Shown here: positions 1 through 4,869 of the stretch, in pieces | Layout of the letters: each line of letters starts with the position of its first letter | Numbering within the stretch: the stretch's first letter is position 1 | Assembly (NCBI GenBank): GCA_003140705.1 | Contig: PLKU01000051.1 | Coordinates: forward strand, 1-7,487 | Direction of reading: 5' to 3' | Source of the DNA: Acidobacteriaceae bacterium | GTDB taxonomy: Bacteria > Acidobacteriota > Terriglobia > Terriglobales > Acidobacteriaceae | Length of the DNA stretch: 7,487 bases | Program-made: the position numbers and the translations under genes | The notes under the pieces: model-generated | Told to the model about the DNA's origin: nothing | The model's database searches: none | What the model saw: the letters and a program-made list of their open reading frames with translations, nothing else

Positions 1-1
1 G

Positions 2-611
2 AAGGGCATCGTGCATCGCGACTTTGAAGCCCGCCAATGTCATGGTCTCGAGCGAAGGCCGCGTCAAGGTGCTGGACTTCGGACTAGCAAAGGATGTTCG
101 CGCGGCCGAACTGGGCGGCGCCACGTTGACTTCGGTCAGCCAAACTGAAGTGGGCGTGGTGATGGGAACGCCGGCGTACATGTCGCCCGAGCAGGCTTCG
201 GGCCGGCCGCTCGACCCTCGCACGGACATTTTCTCGCTGGTCGGCGTGATGCTCTACGAGATGCTTACCGGGGAGACACCTTATTGCGGATCAAATCCAC
301 TGGCAGTCATGAACGAGAGATTGCTGCACGATCCCAAGCCCGCCCGGAAACTGAGGCCGGAGATTTCACCGGAACTGCAGGAAATTCTGAGCCGTGCACT
401 GGTGCGTGAACCGCGGCGCCGCTACGCGACGGCAGCAGAGATGGCGTGGGAACTGGAGCACCAGGACCAGGTGGGCGTGGAAGACGGAGTTCGGCGGCCC
501 GTTTCACGCGGAATGCGGATACCCGGCGGGCGGAAGGCGCTGCTGGTTGCCGGGTTGTTGTTGGTGCCGGTTGTGGTGTTTGTCGTGATGCTGATGCTGG
601 CGAAAAAGTAG
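2..611 (+). CDS. Membrane-anchored Ser/Thr protein kinase (Hanks/PknB type), C-terminal part, frameshifted
   Basis: This is the C-terminal half of a eukaryotic-like Ser/Thr kinase; the N-lobe lies left of the window. KGIVHRD is encoded at 2-22. One extra T at about 23 shifts the frame, and LKPANVM continues from 24, so the catalytic-loop motif HRDLKPxN is split over two frames. After the shift, DFGLAK (metal-binding Asp at nt 75-77), the GTPAYMSPEQASG activation and P+1 segment, the DxRTDIF helix and the closing lobe-C helices are all present. Next come a basic juxtamembrane stretch, one transmembrane helix (residues ~171-193 counted from the TTG at 24) and only two lysines before the stop. 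Many acidobacterial kinases carry a large TPR, WD40 or sensor domain after the helix; this one has none. Another oddity is SLVGV where SLGV is usual. A reading frame from the TTG at 24 alone would lack the catalytic Asp. The family call is firm; whether the gene is broken or has a sequencing error is open. Confidence 0.85.
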   Translation, partial: RASCIATLKPANVMVSSEGRVKVLDFGLAKDVRAAELGGATLTSVSQTEVGVVMGTPAYMSPEQASGRPLDPRTDIFSLVGVMLYEMLTGETPYCGSNPLAVMNERLLHDPKPARKLRPEISPELQEILSRALVREPRRRYATAAEMAWELEHQDQVGVEDGVRRPVSRGMRIPGGRKALLVAGLLLVPVVVFVVMLMLAKK

Positions 612-640
612 GGCGTCTGGTCTGCAGATTGGTTAGGCTC

Positions 641-1378
641 TCAGGCTGGAACCCGTTTGAGGAACTCTCTCGCGCTGCGGAACCAGGGGCGCTCCCGGCG
701 GCGCAGATAGCCGGGCATCGTAGGCTCCTTATCCAGAACTTTCTGTGCCCATTTGCGGGCTTCAGCGTTGCGTCCCTCCGACGCCAGCAATTCTGCGAAA
801 TTCAAATACGTCTCCGACAACGTGGACAGGATGAGGGCCCGTGTGAACAGGGCTTCGGCCTTTTCCCTTTGTCCAGTGAGGGCGTAGGCGTGGGCCAACA
901 TGCCCGCGGCGCGATGGAAATCGTAGTCCGATTCCTTGGCGACGGTCCGTTCCAGGTCTGGAATCGCGGCAGCGGCATCTCCCAATAACAGCGCGCACAG
1001 GCCGCGCCGGTAAAAGGTATCCAGGGTATCGGCACGAGCGCCAATAGCTTTGTCGAATGCGGCTCGTGCCATCTGGAGGCTGCCGTCATCCATATAAAGA
1101 TTGCCGAGCTCCTCGTAATTTCCGGCGGAGGGATTGTCGCGGATGGCAACTTCGAGCTGGTTGATGCGCTTGCGGCGGGGAAAGACTTTGAACGACTGGC
1201 GCGCGAGCCCAATGTCGGGCAGCGCCTCGACGCAGAGGTAGATCAACGCACCGACCGGACCCAGAAACAGGATGATGAAGATCCAATACATATCCGGACG
1301 GCGCCGGATGAAGTGGAGGATCGCCACTGCCTGGAGGATGATGCCCCAGGGGTAAAAGAGATGGCTGATGATTCCCAT
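641..1378 (-). CDS. Membrane-anchored tetratricopeptide (TPR) repeat protein
   Basis: This 245-residue protein has two N-terminal hydrophobic helices (~9-24 and ~30-51). They are joined by a basic loop, HFIRRRPDMYW, and the second contains FLGPVGALIYL, resembling the PLDc_N membrane module seen at the front of other envelope proteins. Residues ~84-220 form about four TPR-like helical hairpins (for example the stretches around EELGNLYMDDG, YRRGLCALLLGD, LAHAYALTGQREKAEALF and NFAELLASEGRNAEARKWAQ). Such repeats normally bind partner proteins, and here they would lie close to the membrane. The ATG at 1378 follows AAGGG about 10 nt upstream, supporting this start. The gene is 42 bp downstream of amt on the same strand and may be its third operon member. 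It converges with the kinase gene, 29 bp apart with no clear terminator. The partner and exact role are unknown; the TPR call is good and the topology is inferred. Confidence 0.78.
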   Translation of the reverse strand: MGIISHLFYPWGIILQAVAILHFIRRRPDMYWIFIILFLGPVGALIYLCVEALPDIGLARQSFKVFPRRKRINQLEVAIRDNPSAGNYEELGNLYMDDGSLQMARAAFDKAIGARADTLDTFYRRGLCALLLGDAAAAIPDLERTVAKESDYDFHRAAGMLAHAYALTGQREKAEALFTRALILSTLSETYLNFAELLASEGRNAEARKWAQKVLDKEPTMPGYLRRRERPWFRSAREFLKRVPA

Positions 1379-1420
1379 GTGGTGTTTGCCCTTGGGACAG
1401 ATTACAGAACAAATCCCAAT

Positions 1421-2731
1421 TTAGCGGTAAGAGTCGTCACGGTGAATGACGAATTCTGGGTAGGCGCCACCGCCGAGCTCGTGCAGGTCCATGCCGATGC
1501 GCTCGCCGTCAGCGTCTACGCGGAAGGGTACCCAGCGATTGAGAACCCAGAAAAGCAGATAGACGAGAGGCAGGATGAGGCCGAGGAGCGCGGCCACGCC
1601 CACAAGTTGGGCAATGAATTGACCTGGTTGTCCAGTGAAGATGCCCGCGGCAATGAGACCCCAGAGGCCGCCGACGGCGTGGACCGAAAGGGCGCCGGAG
1701 GGATCGTCGACGGAGACGGCCAGCTCAAGAACTTCAACAAGTAGTGGGGTGGCAATGCCGGCGACGAGGCCGACGAGGAGCGACTGAATGGGTGTGACTG
1801 TGGCCGCTGCGGCACTAGAGGCAACGAGTCCGGTGAGCCATCCGTTCGCGCAGAGGCTGGCGTCAGGCTTGCCGAATCGAATGCGAGTGACGACAAAGGT
1901 GGCAGCGACGGCTGTTGAGGCGGAGAGGATTGTATTGAGGGCGGTGACAGGAAGCATGGCCAGAGGCGCATGGATCCAGAGGATTGCACCGGCCAGGTTG
2001 AAAGCCAACCAGCCAACGAGCGCGAGCAGGCAACCGAAGAGGACGTAGACGGCGTTGTGGCCGGGCATGGCTGTAGAAAAGCCTTCCTTGGGAAACTTGC
2101 CCCTTCGGGAACCGGCAATCCATGCAATGGCGAGAGCACTGAGGCCGCCGAGAACATGAACTGAGGCGGCACCGCCGGGATCGAGAAAGCCGGCGCCGAG
2201 GGAGAAGTTGACGCCCAATTGGCTGAGCCATCCGCCGGTCCAGGTCCAATGTGCGATGAGAGGAAAGGCGATGGCGGCAAGGACCGCGGTAATGGCCGCG
2301 CCTGCAGTAAGTTTGAGACGGTCTGCTCCCGAGCCCCAGGGGATGAGGGCGGCCAGAGCAACAGCCAGGAATTCAAAGATCAGGGCCAATTGCGATTCGA
2401 GCGGCGCGGAACCAAGGCCAATGAGGAGAAAGGGCCCGGCACCAATCCAGTTCCAGGGCTTGCCAGCGACTTGAAAAATGCGGCCGGCGCCTCCAGGTGT
2501 GCCCGGCAGGTTTCCTATCAAACTTGCGCCAACAAGGGCAAAGACGATTACGGCGACGGCCACGACGACGAGGCTGCCGAGCAGGGCCTGTGCGGCTGAA
2601 CGTGAGCGGCCCAGTCCCGTGTTGATGAGGGCAACGCCGGCAATGGCCAGCGGAGCCAGAACCAGCAGAACAAGGCAGAGCGCAAACGTGGATTCAGAAA
2701 GTCCGGAAGCGACGGGTACAAGAGGGGTCAT
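1421..2731 (-). CDS. amt: Divergent ammonium transporter (Amt/Mep/Rh family)
   Basis: This 436-residue polytopic inner-membrane protein has about 11 hydrophobic helices and should conduct ammonium/ammonia through a trimeric channel. Aligned by eye to E. coli AmtB, the key pore positions are mostly kept. W164 in AHWTW matches W148. D184 with H192 in DPGGAASVH matches D160/H168 at identical spacing. F244-N245 in GWLAFN matches the F215 gate. H351 in DDPSGALSVHAVGG matches H318, and F121 appears to match F107. The NGWLTGLVA stretch and the C-terminal GMDLHELGGGAYPE, equivalent to the GxDxxxHGExAY regulatory tail, are also family marks. Departures are an unusual N-terminus (INTGLGRSRSAAQ), L117 where AmtB has F103, and G248 where AmtB has S219 of the outer ammonium site. 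It overlaps the upstream small membrane gene by ATGA, implying translational coupling. No glnK/PII gene is seen beside it. The family is near certain; substrate and transport-versus-sensor role are inferred. Confidence 0.9.
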   Translation of the reverse strand: MTPLVPVASGLSESTFALCLVLLVLAPLAIAGVALINTGLGRSRSAAQALLGSLVVVAVAVIVFALVGASLIGNLPGTPGGAGRIFQVAGKPWNWIGAGPFLLIGLGSAPLESQLALIFEFLAVALAALIPWGSGADRLKLTAGAAITAVLAAIAFPLIAHWTWTGGWLSQLGVNFSLGAGFLDPGGAASVHVLGGLSALAIAWIAGSRRGKFPKEGFSTAMPGHNAVYVLFGCLLALVGWLAFNLAGAILWIHAPLAMLPVTALNTILSASTAVAATFVVTRIRFGKPDASLCANGWLTGLVASSAAAATVTPIQSLLVGLVAGIATPLLVEVLELAVSVDDPSGALSVHAVGGLWGLIAAGIFTGQPGQFIAQLVGVAALLGLILPLVYLLFWVLNRWVPFRVDADGERIGMDLHELGGGAYPEFVIHRDDSYR

Positions 2732-2910
2732 TGCAGGCTTTCTCCGCGCGCTTCCATATGGCCGCGAACGGCAACGACCAGTCCCAGGGCCTCAACAAGC
2801 AGCCCGCAGCCCACGAATGCCCCGCGCGATGCTGGTGCGGGAAAAAGCACGAGCGCGGCAATCGCGAGAAAGAATCCGGCTGGCATCACCAGCAATCCGG
2901 CGTATTTCAT
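2728..2910 (-). CDS. Small two-helix membrane protein coupled to amt
   Basis: This 60-residue hydrophobic protein begins MKYAGLLVMPAG, with predicted membrane helices at ~3-23 and ~27-48. A short polar tail (RGHMEARGESLQ) would lie on the same side as the N-terminus. I chose the ATG at 2910 because AAGGA lies 6 nt upstream. The same frame extends to an ATG at 2952 (74 residues), but that start has no convincing ribosome binding site and would add a polar stretch. The stop overlaps the amt start (ATGA, 2728-2731), typical of translational coupling, so the two are very likely made together. I recognise no family. A role as an accessory or folding partner of the transporter is only a guess from position and size. 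Confidence 0.6.
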   Translation of the reverse strand: MKYAGLLVMPAGFFLAIAALVLFPAPASRGAFVGCGLLVEALGLVVAVRGHMEARGESLQ

Positions 2911-2916
2911 GATCTT

Positions 2917-2921
2917 TCCTT
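2917..2921 (-). promoter_or_regulatory. Ribosome binding site deciding the start of the small membrane gene
   Basis: On the minus strand AAGGA is followed by AAGATC and then ATG at 2910. The strong match and 6-nt spacing favour the internal ATG over the upstream in-frame one at 2952. Confidence 0.6.
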
Positions 2922-3000
2922 CTTCCGGGCTAGATTCGATAGAGGGGTGCAATCCGGACTCTGGACAGTTTGATGAGGGTCCGCAATCGATTCTGTTTGT

Positions 3001-3014
3001 GACTGAGAGCAGTC
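3001..3014. repeat. Small perfect inverted repeat in the divergent intergenic region
   Basis: GACTG, loop AGAG, CAGTC forms a 5-bp perfect stem. It lies about 90 bp from both genes and could be an operator half-site pair or a short RNA hairpin in the amt leader. It is short enough to be chance. Confidence 0.3.
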
Positions 3015-3065
3015 GTTTACAACTTCCTTACGAATATTAACGCATCAGGTTGTCGGCTCAGGCTC

Positions 3066-3094
3066 CTTATGATTTCCTTTTGAGCGGCGGTCAA
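3066..3094 (-). promoter_or_regulatory. Possible sigma70-type promoter for the amt gene set
   Basis: Read on the minus strand, TTGACC (3094-3089) and CATAAG (3071-3066) are separated by 17 bp, matching 5/6 and 4/6 of the -35 and -10 consensus. It would leave a leader of about 150 nt before the ATG at 2910. Short consensus matches of this quality arise by chance, so the call is weak. Confidence 0.25.
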
Positions 3095-3103
3095 TAATGA
3101 CTT

Positions 3104-3571
3104 ATGTACAACCGTCTCGATCGAGCCCAAAGGGTTCTTCCGGTGATTCTAGGTGCGGCGACTCTTGCAGATGTCTCGGTACTTTTTGTGTGGGATGCCT
3201 TTCCGGCAATGTTTCCTGCGGGTAGTCATGATTTTCTTGCGGCGTCCTCACTGGCGTTGATCGCGGTGGCTTACCTCATGTACCAGGTGGCGCACCGGCC
3301 CGCCCGCGGGGAGTTTTTCAAGGCAACGATGCTGGCGATTGCCTTTCTGTTCTGGGCAGCGAATCAGCTCTGGCCGAATCTGCGCCAGGCGACGCTTCTG
3401 AATGACTTTGCGATCGCGCTGTTTGTGCTGGATGTGTTTCTGGTCATGGTTGGTTGGCCGTCAACTTTGCCGGACCAGTCCTTTGCTGAGACCCTTACCG
3501 AGTCGATGGCGCAGAGGAAGATCTGCAATTGCTCTTGTTGTTGTGGAGTGTCCAAGACGGTCCACCCCTAG
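3104..3571 (+). CDS. Uncharacterised four-helix membrane protein with cysteine-rich C-terminus
   Basis: I do not recognise this 155-residue protein. It has four hydrophobic helices (~10-30, ~44-62, ~72-90 and ~99-117), a short N-terminus beginning MYNRLDRAQR, and a hydrophilic tail. The tail holds five cysteines within seven residues (C141, C143, C145, C146, C147, in ICNCSCCCG). Both ends are probably cytoplasmic if the basic N-terminus and the KATM/HRPARGEFFK loop follow the positive-inside rule. The cysteine cluster could bind a metal or be lipid-modified or redox active, but none of this is shown. No strong ribosome binding site precedes the ATG at 3104, although the frame is open and its composition is typical of a membrane protein. 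A GC-rich hairpin covers the stop codon. It lies about 420 bp upstream of actA on the same strand, so it is probably a separate transcript. Confidence 0.68.
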   Translation: MYNRLDRAQRVLPVILGAATLADVSVLFVWDAFPAMFPAGSHDFLAASSLALIAVAYLMYQVAHRPARGEFFKATMLAIAFLFWAANQLWPNLRQATLLNDFAIALFVLDVFLVMVGWPSTLPDQSFAETLTESMAQRKICNCSCCCGVSKTVHP

Positions 3572-3577
3572 TGGCCG
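3558..3577 (+). terminator. Possible hairpin terminator over the stop of the 155-aa membrane gene
   Basis: CGG-(bulged T)-CCAC, loop CCCTA, GTGG-CCG gives seven pairs, nearly all G-C, with one bulge. The TAG stop (3569-3571) lies in the loop and the first stem base after it. No U-run follows directly, only a loosely T-rich stretch (3595-3607), so it is a poor classical terminator and may just be a 3' stabilising hairpin. Confidence 0.3.
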
Positions 3578-3770
3578 GATGTGGATTGGGCGTGTTAATT
3601 TGTTAGGTAAATCCCAGTCTCTGGTACGCGGTCATCCAGGGGTACGGGTTTGCTTTCTCCACTTTGCCCCTTATCACAAGCTGCTTTCTTTTCAGTGGAT
3701 TACCATGCAGTTCCGCGGCGAAGTTTTTTTATGATTTTGCGAATCGAAGCGGGACGAAATGGCCTGCGGC

Positions 3771-3779
3771 TGCTATATT
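3771..3779 (+). promoter_or_regulatory. Possible extended -10 promoter element upstream of actA
   Basis: TGCTATATT fits the TGn-TATAAT extended -10 pattern with one mismatch. No good -35 lies 16-18 bp upstream, which extended -10 promoters can tolerate. Transcription would start near 3786, giving a leader of about 208 nt that contains the short hairpins and the 13-bp palindrome. The evidence is weak. Confidence 0.25.
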
Positions 3780-3834
3780 GAGCTTTCGGGGTTCTCCACC
3801 TCTCGGGTGAATCATGCCCAAGAACGGATTTTGT

Positions 3835-3847
3835 ACACAACTTGTGT
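3835..3847. repeat. Perfect 13-bp inverted repeat, candidate operator
   Basis: ACACAA-C-TTGTGT is a perfect 6+1+6 palindrome, 147 bp before the actA start. Its size and symmetry suit a dimeric regulator site, though it does not match a motif I can name with confidence. Confidence 0.35.
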
Positions 3848-3993
3848 GATCGTCAGCACAGCGAGCGCACTTAAAACAAAAAAGTGAACTCTTCTTTGAA
3901 TCTTGCTCAGGGAGAAGTTCAGTAGACAACGTGCGAGACGGGCAGCGAAGTCCGCACATCCATTCAGCCAAAAAAGAAGCAGGGAAAGCATTC

Positions 3994-4869
3994 ATGGCGC
4001 AGATATTTGACCGCAGCTCCAATGCACTGGCTCGCGCGAGCCTGGTGTTGACGGGGCTGATCGTGATTGCCCTGGGGGTCACTCTGGACCAGTTGCAGCG
4101 CTCGCCCTGGGTGACGCGGCAAGGCCAGCGCCCAGACCAGCCGGTGCCATTCAGCCACAAGCATCACGTGCAGGGGCTGGGGCTGCAATGCCAGTACTGT
4201 CACGTCACGGTAGAGAAGTCGAGCTACGCCGGAATCCCTCCTACAAAGACCTGCATCAATTGCCACTCGCAAATCTGGACAAACGCGCAACTGCTCGAGC
4301 CGGTGCGGAGCAGCTGGGCCACGGGTCAGTCGCTGGTTTGGACCAAGGTTCACGACCTGCCTGATTTTGTTTACTTCAGCCACGAGATTCACGTGAACAA
4401 GGGGCTTGGTTGCTCAAGCTGCCACGGACGCGTGGACCAGATGCCGCTGATGTATGCGCAGAACACGCTGCAGATGGAGTGGTGTCTGGACTGCCACCGA
4501 AATCCGGCAAAGAATATCCGGCCGACTGGCGAGATCTACAACATGGCGTGGGAAAGCCCGGCGGAAGATCGGCCAGTGTGGTGTTCGGTGGGTGACGAAA
4601 AGAGCGGCCTGCCGACGGCGCAAAGCGTGAATTGCACAACAAAGGATCCGGCGACCATCCCAGCGGAAGTTGCTTCGCTGAACATGCCTTCGCTGTTGCG
4701 GACCGCGGCTTTGGTGAGCGATGCCGGCACGGGGGTGACAGCGCTGAATCAGTATCACGTCGAATATCAAAAGTTCACCAGCCAGGATGAGCTGGGGCAT
4801 TTTCTGGTGGATCACTACAAGATTCGCACCCCGAAAGAATTGACAAGCTGCGAGGTCTGCCACCGATGA
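3994..4869 (+). CDS. actA: Alternative complex III pentaheme cytochrome c subunit ActA
   Basis: ActA is the multiheme c-type cytochrome of alternative complex III, a quinol oxidoreductase that functionally replaces cytochrome bc1. It passes electrons from ActB's Fe-S clusters towards ActE or an oxidase in the periplasm. The 291-residue protein has a short cytoplasmic N-terminus, one membrane anchor (~14-31) and five CXXCH heme sites: CQYCH 66-70, CINCH 87-91, CSSCH 140-144, CLDCH 164-168 and CEVCH 286-290. Distal His candidates include PFSHKHH (~52-58) and YFSHEIH (~127-133). I chose the ATG at 3994 over the GTG at 3931 because AGGGA lies 8 nt upstream and it gives a clean anchor. About 118 residues separate hemes 4 and 5, with two extra cysteines (C197, C214), longer than I expect for the family. 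The stop overlaps the actB ATG (ATGA), so the genes are coupled. Five hemes plus actB next door make the call secure. Confidence 0.92.
   Translation: MAQIFDRSSNALARASLVLTGLIVIALGVTLDQLQRSPWVTRQGQRPDQPVPFSHKHHVQGLGLQCQYCHVTVEKSSYAGIPPTKTCINCHSQIWTNAQLLEPVRSSWATGQSLVWTKVHDLPDFVYFSHEIHVNKGLGCSSCHGRVDQMPLMYAQNTLQMEWCLDCHRNPAKNIRPTGEIYNMAWESPAEDRPVWCSVGDEKSGLPTAQSVNCTTKDPATIPAEVASLNMPSLLRTAALVSDAGTGVTALNQYHVEYQKFTSQDELGHFLVDHYKIRTPKELTSCEVCHR

Larger units (their letters stand above)
2911..3103. other. Divergent intergenic region between the amt set and the 155-aa membrane gene
   Basis: These 193 bp separate leftward and rightward genes, so they should hold control signals for both. Seen here are a perfect 5-bp stem with a 4-nt loop (3001-3014), a minus-strand promoter-like pair (3066-3094) and an AT-rich patch around 3031-3040. 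A plus-strand TATGAT at 3068-3073 could be a -10 box, but no -35 lies at the right distance. The left end (to 2952) is also open as an N-terminal extension of the small membrane gene. Confidence 0.5.
3572..3993. other. Non-coding region and leader upstream of the ACIII operon
   Basis: This stretch of about 420 bp has lower GC than its surroundings and no convincing gene on either strand; overlapping short frames have unlikely composition or run into actA antisense. It contains a T7 run (3724-3730), an extended -10-like TGCTATATT (3771-3779), short inverted repeats (GTTCT 3791-3795 with AGAAC 3821-3825, and CACC 3797-3800 with GGTG 3806-3809), and a perfect 13-bp palindrome (3835-3847). The actA ribosome site AGGGA is at 3981-3985. 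It is the likely control region for respiratory-complex expression. Confidence 0.5.

Noticed and set aside
612..640. Terminator between the converging kinase and TPR genes
   Set aside because: Only 29 bp are available and no stable stem with a T-run is seen on either strand.
1313..1744. Plus-strand 143-residue frame crossing the TPR and amt genes
   Set aside because: It is antisense to two well-supported genes; its Glu/Asp-rich composition mirrors the antisense of a membrane protein.
2208..2912. Several plus-strand frames opposite the amt 5' half and the small membrane gene
   Set aside because: They overlap each other in different frames and carry no motifs, while the opposite strand encodes clear membrane helices and Amt signatures.
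3711..3731. T7 run after a GC-rich patch, as a possible intrinsic terminator
   Set aside because: Only a 3-bp stem (TTC/GAA) can be formed directly before the T-run, too weak for a terminator.
3402..3734. 110-residue plus-strand frame overlapping the 155-aa membrane gene and extending into the gap
   Set aside because: It is out of frame with the membrane gene, rich in Arg, Trp and Cys, and has no ribosome site. It looks like a shadow.
3931..3993. Upstream GTG start extending actA by 21 residues
   Set aside because: The extension is polar and basic, has no good ribosome site at the GTG, and the internal ATG at 3994 is preceded by AGGGA at good spacing.
3729..4160. 143-residue minus-strand frame filling the gap before actA
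   Set aside because: It runs antisense into the actA heme region, has mixed composition and no domain. The gap is better read as non-coding.
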